From: an uncultured Bacteroides sp. | GTDB lineage: Bacteria > Bacteroidota > Bacteroidia > Bacteroidales > Bacteroidaceae | Reading direction: 5' to 3' | Assembly: GCA_947074235.1 (NCBI GenBank) | Contig: CAMTOV010000010.1 | Span: 1-38,594 of the forward strand | Length of the DNA stretch: 38,594 nt | Shown here: piece by piece, positions 26,086 through 34,166 of the stretch | Position numbering within the stretch: position 1 is the first letter of the stretch | Layout of the letters: every line of letters starts with the position of its first letter | Notes under the pieces: generated by a model | What the model saw: only the letters and a program-made list of their open reading frames with translations | Databases searched by the model: none | What the model was told of the DNA's origin: nothing | Program-made: the position numbers and the translations under genes

Positions 26086-27372
26086 TCAGGTTGTAGATTT
26101 TGGAGTTGCTTTCATAAAGAGCATCAATATAAACAAGCAGACGATGGCAAGAATTAGATAAATGCCAAAGCCCCAAGCATAGCCATCGTGCCCCATATGA
26201 GAAGCAATCATTCCCATAAGAGGAGGAAAGGCAAATCCACCAAATGCGCCAATGCCACCAATCCATCCAGAAGCACCTCCTACGGCCTTAGGGATATAGA
26301 TAGGAACCATCTTGAATACAGCTGTATTGTTGATGCCCATAGCAATGGCAAGTATGATAGTGAAGATGAGCGACAAAGCAAAACTACGACTCAGCATCAT
26401 GCCTATAGCACCTATAGCTATCAGTATCATGGAGGTGTAGCAAAGTTTGCGCCCACCAAACTTATCGGCAAAGGGACCAGTTCCGGCACGTATTAACGCC
26501 GAGAACATAGAGAAACATGCAGTGAGTAGTCCACATTGGATATCGCCAAGGCCATAAAACTCGCGCCAGAAACTAGGATACCACACGGTGAGGGCTAAGA
26601 AACCGCCAAAGGTGACGAAGTAAAGGATGGTGAGCAACCAGGTGCCCGGTATTTTGGCGGATGTAGCCAAACTCTTCTTTACCGAACCTGTAGGAAATAA
26701 CTCTTGTCCTTGAGTGAGTGCCTGAGTCTTTGCTTCGTCATCTGATAGGCCTTTTTTCTTTAACTGAAAATAGGGAGCATTGCGGGCAAAGAGGATATAA
26801 ATAAGCGTACCTATCAATAAGAAGACGGTCCACCCAACATAGGCATAGCCTAAACCAATAGCAGCAATAACAATAGGGAGTAATAAGGCAAACAGCCCCG
26901 GTGCTAATGTACCAATGCCACCAAACATACCAGTAGCATATCCTTGCTTCTTGGATGGAAACCAATAGGAAGCCTGACTAATACCCACCGAGAAGGTAGC
27001 TACACCACAACCGGCTAATAGCCCCAAGAATAATATGAGCGGGAAAGTTCCATCCATATTATCGGGATAATTGGCATTGACAAGCCACATCAACCCTCCT
27101 ACACCTATCACAGAAAGTATAAGAAGGATAGCGAATGGTTTTTTACCTCCGGTGGTATCTACCCAAGCGCCAAATGGGATGCGTAGCAATGAGCCCGATA
27201 AAGAGGGAATGGCTACAAGAAGACCGATGGTGGCAGGATCGAGTTTCATCACATCGCCAAACTTGTGCGCTGTGGGACCAAACAGAGATACAGACGCCAT
27301 GCCAAAGAAAAAGCCTAGGGTAGCAATCCACAATCCCGAAACTGAGTTGCCTTTAATTTTTAGGGGATTCAT
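26086..27372 (-). CDS. narK: Nitrate/nitrite transporter, MFS NarK family
   Basis: NarK moves nitrate in and nitrite out across the inner membrane. The 428-residue product has about 12 hydrophobic segments. It has the conserved arginine region SLSGSLLRIPFGAWVD and the nitrate-signature-like segments SKKQGYATGMFGGIGTLAPGLFALLLP and GINNTAVFKMVPIYIPKAVGGASGWIGGIGAFGGF, with a second Arg in SALIRAGTGPFADKFGGRK. The N-terminus matches the FGPTAHKFGDVMKLDPATIGLL pattern of NarK. It is first in the nar operon, 60 bases before narG. A palindrome lies 14 bases before its start codon. Confidence 0.93.
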   Translation of the reverse strand: MNPLKIKGNSVSGLWIATLGFFFGMASVSLFGPTAHKFGDVMKLDPATIGLLVAIPSLSGSLLRIPFGAWVDTTGGKKPFAILLILSVIGVGGLMWLVNANYPDNMDGTFPLILFLGLLAGCGVATFSVGISQASYWFPSKKQGYATGMFGGIGTLAPGLFALLLPIVIAAIGLGYAYVGWTVFLLIGTLIYILFARNAPYFQLKKKGLSDDEAKTQALTQGQELFPTGSVKKSLATSAKIPGTWLLTILYFVTFGGFLALTVWYPSFWREFYGLGDIQCGLLTACFSMFSALIRAGTGPFADKFGGRKLCYTSMILIAIGAIGMMLSRSFALSLIFTIILAIAMGINNTAVFKMVPIYIPKAVGGASGWIGGIGAFGGFAFPPLMGMIASHMGHDGYAWGFGIYLILAIVCLFILMLFMKATPKSTT

Positions 27373-27385
27373 GTTGTTTATTTAT

Positions 27386-27399
27386 TAGTGATATCACTA
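27386..27399. promoter_or_regulatory. Palindrome TAGTGATATCACTA upstream of narK, candidate operator
   Basis: A perfect 14-base palindrome, 13 bases before the narK start codon. It shares the GTGAT/ATCAC-like half-sites of CRP/FNR-type sites but lacks the internal spacer of a standard FNR box, so the regulator cannot be named. Its position near the start suggests repression or a leader hairpin. Confidence 0.4.
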
Positions 27400-27464
27400 T
27401 ATTATATAACCCTATGCAATACTAAAAAGTTCATCATTTCCTGGTCACGGATTAGGTATATTCA

Positions 27465-28328
27465 TCACCCAACATCCTCTATGTCAAATAGTTTCTTAAA
27501 GTCTAGTTGTAACACAAGCATTGCTCTTTGAAACTTTGATAAATCATCGGGTAGATTCTGATTGACATACTCTCTATTATGATCGGAGGAAGAGATGAGC
27601 CACCCCTTACCGTCTTTATTCACAATTCTATATTCCATCTTATCTCCCGGTTCTAAAATAAGCTGACGCCGACCGGGAGTAAAGCCAGTGACAAACATCA
27701 GACCATCCAACACGCAGTTTGGCTGCTGTGCCATAAGCCTATAATCATAAGGATCCTGTTTATTATCATAAATCATCTTCATCACTTCTGCTCCACACAA
27801 CACGCCCATAGCAATACCGGGGCAGATATGCCCATGCAACTGTCCGGCTTTATAAAGCAAATCTTCGCGATTGGTAGAGTTGATGCATCGCTCAATATCA
27901 ATGCGAGGATTCTGAGCTAGAATAGATTTATGCACCGTTTCGATATCATATTTTGAAGTGTCGCAATGTTTAATATCAAGCACCGGTGTATCATTGATAG
28001 CATCGAGTCCGCTGACATACAAATGGTTTCCTTCAACCTTGATTAGCTTCACTGTAGTAACCCCAATATGATTGGGACGAGAGGGAATACGAGTAGCAAA
28101 TACGCCTACGCCTTGTGTAGACTTGGTATTGACAATTAATTTCTCTTCGGCATTGCAATGAAAATAGTAAACTATATCTAGATATTCACAAGAGGATATA
28201 TCTTTCAATCCCAATGCGTAGTGTGAATCTATCTCTATCACACTAACTTGCTCTTTGATGATGCCAGGAGCTATTGGTTCAACAATTGAGTTCTTTACCA
28301 CTCCGATAGATTTCATTTCAATTTTCAT
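27465..28328 (-). CDS. TrmO-like plus FmdE-like fusion protein
   Basis: A 287-residue fusion. Residues 1-135 are TrmO/UPF0066-like, the S-adenosylmethionine-dependent tRNA-methylation family: MKSIGVVKNSI, then GVGVFATRIPSRPNHIGVTTVKL and TPVLDIKHCD. Residues about 150-287 are FmdE-like: GQLHGHICPGIAMGVLCGAEVM, with Cys/His residues suited to zinc or metal binding. FmdE-type proteins lie near molybdate or tungstate systems and formylmethanofuran dehydrogenase genes in anaerobes. It follows the ABC ATPase gene by 17 bases on the same strand and probably belongs to the same operon. The job of the TrmO half is unclear here; it may sense or modify a pterin or metal ligand rather than tRNA, but that is inference. 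Confidence 0.78.
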   Translation of the reverse strand: MKIEMKSIGVVKNSIVEPIAPGIIKEQVSVIEIDSHYALGLKDISSCEYLDIVYYFHCNAEEKLIVNTKSTQGVGVFATRIPSRPNHIGVTTVKLIKVEGNHLYVSGLDAINDTPVLDIKHCDTSKYDIETVHKSILAQNPRIDIERCINSTNREDLLYKAGQLHGHICPGIAMGVLCGAEVMKMIYDNKQDPYDYRLMAQQPNCVLDGLMFVTGFTPGRRQLILEPGDKMEYRIVNKDGKGWLISSSDHNREYVNQNLPDDLSKFQRAMLVLQLDFKKLFDIEDVG

Positions 28329-28345
28329 ACTACAATCCTTATAAT

Positions 28346-29119
28346 TTACGATCTAATATTATTTTTTCTCTGCGGTAGAATATAGGTTTGATTATCGTGA
28401 TTGACAATCTTTACCGTTGTACCAAATAAGTCATCGATATTATCTTTAGTGAAGATTTCTTTTCCTCCTGAAGCGAAAAGAGAGCCATTGGATAGCATGA
28501 TTGCCTTGTTGCAATATTGAAGAGCCAAATTAATATCGTGCATAGTGACTATAATAATTAACCCCTCATTGGCAAGTGTAGCTAAGTTCTCTAGAATCTC
28601 AGACTGATGAAATAGATCGAGATTGGCAGTGGGCTCATCGAGCAAAAGAATATCAGGTTGTTGCGCTAAGGCCCTTGCCAGATAAACACGCTGTTTTTGT
28701 CCTCCGCTAAGGGTATTAATATCGCGCATGGCCAAGGATGATAAATCAAATCGTTGCAAAAGCTCTGTCACAATTTGTATATCTTGAGCTGTTATCCCCC
28801 ACTCTATATATGGTTTTCGCCCTAACATCACTGTATCAAACACACTATTTGGCATTGTATATTCATCTTTTTGTGGCACATAAGCCATTTTCCTAGACAG
28901 AGTGCGGGGCGATATTTGTTTAATATCCTCTCCATCGAGTTGTATCAACCCTTGTTTGTATTTTAAAATCCTATCGAGACATTTCAATAGAGTACTCTTT
29001 CCCGATCCGTTGGGCCCTACAATGACCATAAAATCGCCATTGCTAAGTGTAAAAGAGACATTGCTTAAAGCTATTGTCTGTTTATAACTGTAGGAAAGAT
29101 TATTAATAGTAAGTCTCAT
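28346..29119 (-). CDS. ABC transporter ATP-binding protein of the metal/oxyanion type
   Basis: A 257-residue ABC ATPase. Walker A is GPNGSGKST near residues 35-43, the signature is TLSGGQKQRVYLARALA, and Walker B is DILLLDEPTAN, followed by the H-loop region VTMHDINLAL. It belongs to the FecE/BtuD/MolC subfamily that works with FecCD permeases. Its start overlaps the end of the permease gene by 17 bases, indicating coupled translation. The substrate is not visible in the ATPase; molybdate or tungstate is inferred from the neighbouring FmdE-like and nitrate reductase genes, but iron or cobalamin cannot be excluded. Confidence 0.87.
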   Translation of the reverse strand: MRLTINNLSYSYKQTIALSNVSFTLSNGDFMVIVGPNGSGKSTLLKCLDRILKYKQGLIQLDGEDIKQISPRTLSRKMAYVPQKDEYTMPNSVFDTVMLGRKPYIEWGITAQDIQIVTELLQRFDLSSLAMRDINTLSGGQKQRVYLARALAQQPDILLLDEPTANLDLFHQSEILENLATLANEGLIIIVTMHDINLALQYCNKAIMLSNGSLFASGGKEIFTKDNIDDLFGTTVKIVNHDNQTYILPQRKNNIRS

Positions 29120-30173
29120 TCTTTTTTTTATTTAATAATAGAATAAGAAAAAATGGAGCGCCTACAATGGAGGTAATAATACCAACCGGCAAAGTGATAG
29201 GTGAAAGTATAGTACGCCCAATAGTATCGCACAATAGTAAGAAAGTAGACCCTACGAGAGCCGAACCAATGATGAGAAATTCTTCATTATTGCCTATGCA
29301 CTTTCTGACTATATGTGGAACTACCAACCCTATAAATGCGATAACACCAAAAAATGAAACAGCCACAGAGGTACATATTGTGGTAAGTATCAGACCAATG
29401 ATACGTGTTTTATCGGGGTTAACTCCAATACTACTAGCATATTCATCGCCTGCACTTACGGCACGATAGTTCCATCGAAAATAATAAAGGCAGATAGATA
29501 TGGGCAGCAACACCACAAATATGAGCAAAAGATCGGGCCAATCTACATGACTCAAATCTCCAAATGTCCAAAAAACGATGGAGGCCAATTGAGACGAACT
29601 AGCAATATATTGAATGCCACTCAAAGCGGCTGCAAAAATAGAACTGATGATAATACCTGAAAGAATGATGGTGTGAGAGTCGCGACTCAATGATTTCATA
29701 ATAAGTAAAATAATAAACAGAGCTAGAAGGCTAAAAGCAAAAGCGCTCAATGTGACGGCATAAGGATTGACCACAGTAATGAAATCGCCCGATTGAGGCA
29801 CTTGAACAGCAAAACTACCAAAGACAATAGCAACAGAGGCTCCGAAAGCAGCCGCATTGGATATACCTAATGTATAGGGCGAAGCAAGCGGATTCTTTAG
29901 AATGATTTGCATGATGCTACCCGAAAGAGCTAATGCCCATCCACAAAGCAGGGCTGCCACTATTCTAGGCATTCTCATGTTTATAATAATCTGTATGGCT
30001 TCATCACTGGCTTTGCCTACCATCAATGCATACACATCACTATACCCAATAGCCGTACTACCCAGGCATAGCGAAAAGCAGATTGTTAGAAAAAGAATCA
30101 GTATTGTGACATAAATAAAATAGAATTTCCTTTTTCTGCTTTGCTTATATAATATATCAACTTCTTTGTTCAT
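29103..30173 (-). CDS. FecCD-type ABC transporter permease
   Basis: A 356-residue integral membrane protein with 9-10 hydrophobic segments. The FecCD signatures are RMPRIVAALLCGWALALSGSIMQIILKNPLASPYTLGISNAAAFGAS (about 65-110) and VSFFGVIAFIGLVVPHIVRKCIGN (about 265-290). It overlaps the ATPase gene at its 3' end and lies 24 bases after the substrate-binding protein gene. Together the three genes form a complete type II importer for a metal, chelate or oxyanion. Nothing in it shows the cargo. Confidence 0.87.
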   Translation of the reverse strand: MNKEVDILYKQSRKRKFYFIYVTILILFLTICFSLCLGSTAIGYSDVYALMVGKASDEAIQIIINMRMPRIVAALLCGWALALSGSIMQIILKNPLASPYTLGISNAAAFGASVAIVFGSFAVQVPQSGDFITVVNPYAVTLSAFAFSLLALFIILLIMKSLSRDSHTIILSGIIISSIFAAALSGIQYIASSSQLASIVFWTFGDLSHVDWPDLLLIFVVLLPISICLYYFRWNYRAVSAGDEYASSIGVNPDKTRIIGLILTTICTSVAVSFFGVIAFIGLVVPHIVRKCIGNNEEFLIIGSALVGSTFLLLCDTIGRTILSPITLPVGIITSIVGAPFFLILLLNKKKNETYY

Positions 30174-30197
30174 ACATGCTTTATACTAGAGTACAAA

Positions 30198-31322
30198 TTA
30201 CTCATTAAGAGAATGCCACTCTGTTTTATTAATATTTTTTGATTGATAATCCAATTGTTGGTATTTACTCCACTCATTACACAATTCATCGTATATGGGT
30301 TTTCCATAGAACATTGTAAAGAGCTCATTTCCTTTATTGCGCATGGAAACATCTTTAAACTTACTGGGATAGATACATTTTGCCATATACCAAGCATTGA
30401 GCAATAACACGTCATAGTTGTGATGATAACCATTATAAGGCCATACCACATAGATATCGCTATTTCTATATGCTTTTAAGAGATTGTTCAACTGAGGTTT
30501 GTTCTTAAAGCATTCATCGGCTTTTGCTACTCCACCACGATCCACAAATATGAAATCGGGGTTCCATTTAATAATCTGTTCATAATCAATAAATGTGCCG
30601 GTGATAGGCGATACAATGGATGAATCTATTTCGGAAGCAACATTATGAACGTTGATAAATTGCAACGATGAGTAGTAAGGATCGGTAGCAGTGAGATCTC
30701 TTTCTCCTTTATAAGTGATGGCTCCAATATAGGCATTCACTTTATCTAAGCCAGAAGTCATAGTATTCAACTCTATCTTTTCATTATTGATATAAGAAAG
30801 AAGAGTATCTACTTGCTGAGTTGTGCCCAATACATTACCTATAATGCCCATTGATTTACAGAATTTCCAATAATTGCTTCCAAAGTCGCCACCTTCTATA
30901 ACAATTACCGGAATGTTCAATTTGGCTTGAAGCGCATCAGCAGCTTCGGCTGTAGTGGTCGACATAAATATCACATCGGGATGATTGGAATAAATCAATT
31001 CATTATCTCCACCAAAGCGCGGACCGATAACCTCTTTTTCTAACAGCTCGGGATAAGCTATGGTATGAATAAATTTGAGCTTCCCTTTTTCCGTATCTTC
31101 TATGCCCGAAATATGATTAATACCTCCCGCCATTATTACAAGTTTGATACACCCGGGACGTATACAAACTACTCTAGCAACGGTATCGGGCACTTGCACG
31201 GTGCGATTAGTAAAATCAATAATGGTTCGTGAGTTGTTATCAATGCTTGTATTATGCTTATTACTACAAAAGCATAATAAAATCGAAGAGATGATTATAG
31301 TAATTGATTGTATGAATTTCAT
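30198..31322 (-). CDS. ABC transporter periplasmic-binding lipoprotein
   Basis: A 374-residue BtuF/FepB-type (class III) binding protein. The N-terminus (MKFIQSITIIISSILLCFCSNKHN) has a hydrophobic stretch then Cys, a probable but atypical lipobox. The domain starts with RTIIDFTNRTVQVPDTVARVVCIRPGCIKLVIMAGG and has the pattern HPDVIFMSTTTAEAADAL in the middle and NPDFIFVDRGG later. It is first in the operon and has a candidate promoter and palindrome just upstream. In the proteins that bind molybdate or tungstate in this class, specificity residues are not obvious by eye, so I infer molybdate or tungstate only from context. Confidence 0.8.
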   Translation of the reverse strand: MKFIQSITIIISSILLCFCSNKHNTSIDNNSRTIIDFTNRTVQVPDTVARVVCIRPGCIKLVIMAGGINHISGIEDTEKGKLKFIHTIAYPELLEKEVIGPRFGGDNELIYSNHPDVIFMSTTTAEAADALQAKLNIPVIVIEGGDFGSNYWKFCKSMGIIGNVLGTTQQVDTLLSYINNEKIELNTMTSGLDKVNAYIGAITYKGERDLTATDPYYSSLQFINVHNVASEIDSSIVSPITGTFIDYEQIIKWNPDFIFVDRGGVAKADECFKNKPQLNNLLKAYRNSDIYVVWPYNGYHHNYDVLLLNAWYMAKCIYPSKFKDVSMRNKGNELFTMFYGKPIYDELCNEWSKYQQLDYQSKNINKTEWHSLNE

Positions 31323-31331
31323 CGGTTCTTA

Positions 31332-31345
31332 TTTAATATATTAAA
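31332..31345. promoter_or_regulatory. AT-only palindrome TTTAATATATTAAA before the ABC transporter gene
   Basis: A perfect 14-base palindrome at the predicted transcription start, between the -7 box (31346-31353) and the start codon at 31322. It has no G or C, so it could arise by chance in this AT-rich stretch. It may be an operator for metal- or oxyanion-responsive repression. Confidence 0.3.
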
Positions 31346-31372
31346 CAAATTTAAATATTAATTCAGAGCAAA
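31346..31372 (-). promoter_or_regulatory. Candidate promoter for the ABC transporter operon
   Basis: On the minus strand TTTG (31369-31372) is followed by TAAATTTG (31346-31353). The -7 box matches TAnnTTTG, but the 15-base spacing is shorter than usual, so the -33 element is uncertain. Confidence 0.4.
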
Positions 31373-31538
31373 GGATAGGGTAAATTTAATATTTATTATG
31401 AAACAATGAAACACTATGGGTTATTTGTACAACAACAAAGTATCATTTAGATACAAAATGACTACTTATATCAGCATAATATCAAAATAAAAACTTATTT
31501 TTACAGCTGAATAATTCATTAAAAATTCTATTTTAATA

Positions 31539-33758
31539 ATGGATAAAATCGCATTTATAACAGAGGCAGAGAAAGAAGAATTCTTTGCCCTATACAAACA
31601 ACTATACCAACTTGCGGGAGACAGTGTAACGACTGATAACATCCGTAATTTGAAAAAATACCTCACTGCCGGTGTAAATGACAAAAAGTTGATACGCAAC
31701 AATTTTGGCATGAATCCTATAATTAGAGATTTGCGAACGGCCCTTGTAGTGGCCGATGAAATAGGCATGAAAGGCTCGGGCCTAACGGGCATCATGCTTC
31801 ATGCTATAGTAAAATCGGGGGTGCTGACAGTAGAACAAGTGAAGAGTGAATTTGGTGAAGATGTGGCAAATATCATCAAAGGGCTGGTAAAAACAAGTGA
31901 GCTCTATGCCAAAAGTCCGGCTATTGAATCGGAGAATTTCCGCAATTTGCTTCTATCATTTGCAGAAGATATGCGAGTGATCTTAATCATGATTGCCGAT
32001 CGTGTGAGCTTGATGAGACATATCAAAAACACCGATAAAGAGGAAGACAGACTAAAAGTGGCCAATGAAGCGGCTTATCTATATGCTCCGCTTGCTCATA
32101 AGTTAGGATTATACAAGCTGAAATCGGAGTTGGAAGATTTATCATTGAAGTATCTTCGCAAGGATATGTACTATCTTATCAAAGATAAGTTGAACGAAAC
32201 GAAGGCTTCGCGCGATAAATATATTGCCTCTTTTATTGAACCGATACAAAAAAAGGTGGCAGCAGCAGGATTGACTTTCGACATCAAAGGACGCACAAAG
32301 TCTATCCATTCGATATGGAACAAGATGCAAAAGCAAAAAACGGCTTTTGAAAACATCTACGACCTGTTTGCTATCCGCATCATCATCGACTCTGACGATG
32401 ATAAAGAGAAACAAGAGTGCTGGCAGGCCTACTCCATCGTGACGGATATGTATCAGCCCAACCCTAAGCGCTTGCGCGACTGGCTTTCTATCCCAAAAAG
32501 TAATGGATACGAATCGCTACATATTACTGTGATGGGCCCTGAAGGAAAATGGGTAGAGGTGCAAATCAGAACGCGACGCATGGACGACATTGCCGAACGT
32601 GGACTGGCTGCTCACTGGCGTTACAAAGGTGTAAAGGGCGAAAGCGGGCTAGACGAATGGTTGACATCTGTACGCGAAGCACTAGAGAACTCAGACAGTG
32701 ATTCACTACAAGTGATGGATCAGTTTAAGATGGACTTGTATGAGGATGAGGTGTTTGTGTTTACTCCTAAGGGTGATTTATTTAAGCTACCCAAAGGGGC
32801 AACTGTGCTCGATTTTGCATTTCATATACATAGCAAACTGGGCAGCAAGTGTATTGGAGCCAGAGTAAATGGCAAGAATGTACAGCTAAAACAGAAACTG
32901 AATAGTGGTGACCAGGTGGAGATTATGACTTCGAACACACAATCGCCAAAGCGCGACTGGTTGAAGATTGTGACTACCTCTAAGGCTCGCAACAAGATAC
33001 GTCAGGCATTGAAAGAGATGGCAGCTACGCAACTCGATTTTGCCAAAGAGACATTGGAACGCAAGTTCAAAAATCGTAAGATTGATTATGATGAAGGGGT
33101 AATGATGCGCATGATAAAACGCCTGGGCTATAAAGTGGTGACGGAGTTTTATCAAGCTATTGCTGAAGAGACACTCGACGTAAATGATGTATTAGAGAAA
33201 TATCTGGAGCAGAAGAAGCGTGAAACTGACAGTCATGAAGAGGTTGTTTATCGTAGTGCAGAAGGCTACAACCTACAACCCCAAAAGGAAGAAACCAACA
33301 ATAGCAAAGAGGATGTTCTAGTGATAGATCAAAACTTAAAAGGAATAGATTTTAAACTAGCTAAATGTTGTAATCCTATTTATGGAGACGATGTGTTTGG
33401 GTTTGTCACTGTTTCGGGAGGTATCAAGATACACCGCAACGATTGCCCCAATGCCGATCAAATGCGCGACCGATTTGGGTATCGATTTGTAAAGGCTAAA
33501 TGGGCCGGCAAGTCTCAAGGCACGCAATACCCCATAACATTAAGGGTGGTGGGCCACGACGATATAGGTATTGTAACCAATATCACATCCATTATATCAA
33601 AAGAAAACGATATTTCATTGAGAGCTATAGGCATAGACTCGAATGATGGGTTATTCTCGGGAACACTTACTATCATGGTGGGTGATACAGGGCGATTAGA
33701 GGCTTTGATAAAAAAGCTGCGCACAGTGAAGGGTGTGAAACAAGTAAGTAGAACTTAA
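31539..33758 (+). CDS. relA: RelA-type (p)ppGpp synthetase with degenerate hydrolase domain
   Basis: A 739-residue long RSH protein that makes the alarmone (p)ppGpp. The N-terminal HD hydrolase region is changed: the usual HD-..-ED is HA-IV-KS (H88, A89, K92, S93) and the first His of the HP motif is apparently Asp, so hydrolysis is not expected. The synthetase domain is intact (GRTKSIHSIWNKM, YDLFAIRI, RLRDWLSIPKSNGYESLHI), with RLRD in place of the RFKD motif of bifunctional enzymes. A TGS domain follows (DEVFVFTPKGDLFKLPKGATVLDFAFHIHSKLG), then a zinc-type region (LAKCCNPIYGDDVFGFV...HRNDCPN) and a C-terminal ACT domain. A separate SpoT-type hydrolase is presumably encoded elsewhere. The dgkA start follows 2 bases after its stop. 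Confidence 0.93.
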   Translation: MDKIAFITEAEKEEFFALYKQLYQLAGDSVTTDNIRNLKKYLTAGVNDKKLIRNNFGMNPIIRDLRTALVVADEIGMKGSGLTGIMLHAIVKSGVLTVEQVKSEFGEDVANIIKGLVKTSELYAKSPAIESENFRNLLLSFAEDMRVILIMIADRVSLMRHIKNTDKEEDRLKVANEAAYLYAPLAHKLGLYKLKSELEDLSLKYLRKDMYYLIKDKLNETKASRDKYIASFIEPIQKKVAAAGLTFDIKGRTKSIHSIWNKMQKQKTAFENIYDLFAIRIIIDSDDDKEKQECWQAYSIVTDMYQPNPKRLRDWLSIPKSNGYESLHITVMGPEGKWVEVQIRTRRMDDIAERGLAAHWRYKGVKGESGLDEWLTSVREALENSDSDSLQVMDQFKMDLYEDEVFVFTPKGDLFKLPKGATVLDFAFHIHSKLGSKCIGARVNGKNVQLKQKLNSGDQVEIMTSNTQSPKRDWLKIVTTSKARNKIRQALKEMAATQLDFAKETLERKFKNRKIDYDEGVMMRMIKRLGYKVVTEFYQAIAEETLDVNDVLEKYLEQKKRETDSHEEVVYRSAEGYNLQPQKEETNNSKEDVLVIDQNLKGIDFKLAKCCNPIYGDDVFGFVTVSGGIKIHRNDCPNADQMRDRFGYRFVKAKWAGKSQGTQYPITLRVVGHDDIGIVTNITSIISKENDISLRAIGIDSNDGLFSGTLTIMVGDTGRLEALIKKLRTVKGVKQVSRT

Positions 33759-33760
33759 TC

Positions 33761-34135
33761 ATGGTGCAACAAAAGAGAGAACCGTTTAGCTTGAAGAAGA
33801 GAGCCAAAAGCTTTGTATACGCTGCAAGAGGCATCAGGTGGCTATTTGCCGAACATAATGCTTGGATACATCTTGTAGCAGCCATTCTGGTGGTGATAGC
33901 CGGGTTTCTATTCGGCATCACTCACACTGAATGGATGATAATATGTATCTGCATTGGGTCGGTATTTGCTGCAGAGGCTTTCAATACAGCCATTGAAAAA
34001 CTATCGGATGTGGTATCGCCCCAATGGAATAATAAAATTGGAAAAGTAAAAGACCTAGCAGCAGGGGCTGTTTTGATAACGGCCATCACAGCTGCAATTG
34101 TGGGATTGATAATTTTTATCCCATACCTTTGTTAA
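33761..34135 (+). CDS. dgkA: Diacylglycerol/undecaprenol kinase family membrane protein
   Basis: A 124-residue membrane kinase of the DgkA family, which phosphorylates diacylglycerol or undecaprenol. Three membrane helices are visible. The family motif VFAAEAFNTAIEKLSDVVSPQWNNKIGKVKDLAAGAVL includes the conserved E-x-x-N-T-A-I-E and the K-D-x-A-A-G active-site segments. It begins 2 bases after relA, so it is co-transcribed. Undecaprenol kinase activity is likely in this phylum but cannot be settled by sequence reading. Confidence 0.9.
   Translation: MVQQKREPFSLKKRAKSFVYAARGIRWLFAEHNAWIHLVAAILVVIAGFLFGITHTEWMIICICIGSVFAAEAFNTAIEKLSDVVSPQWNNKIGKVKDLAAGAVLITAITAAIVGLIIFIPYLC
34124..34131 (+). 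promoter_or_regulatory. Candidate -7 box for the fucosidase gene
   Basis: TACCTTTG matches TAnnTTTG, at the very end of dgkA and 35 bases before the GH95 ATG. The -33 element is not clear. It could give the fucosidase its own expression as well as read-through from relA-dgkA. Confidence 0.3.
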
Positions 34136-34166
34136 CAAACTAATCTACTATAAATATACAAATACT

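Noticed and set aside
26060-26266. 68-aa minus-strand ORF at the end of narK
   Set aside because: Out-of-frame overlap with narK; Trp/Cys-rich composition typical of a shadow.
27373-27464. Molybdenum cofactor riboswitch or terminator before narK
   Set aside because: The 92-base gap is too short for the known Moco riboswitch, and no strong hairpin with a T tract was found.
30170-30451. 93-aa minus-strand ORF overlapping the binding protein
   Set aside because: Alternative frame of the real gene; no signal or motif of its own.
31373-31538. Promoter for relA
   Set aside because: No exact TAnnTTTG match was found; TATTTTTA at 31496-31503 has one mismatch and no -33 box.
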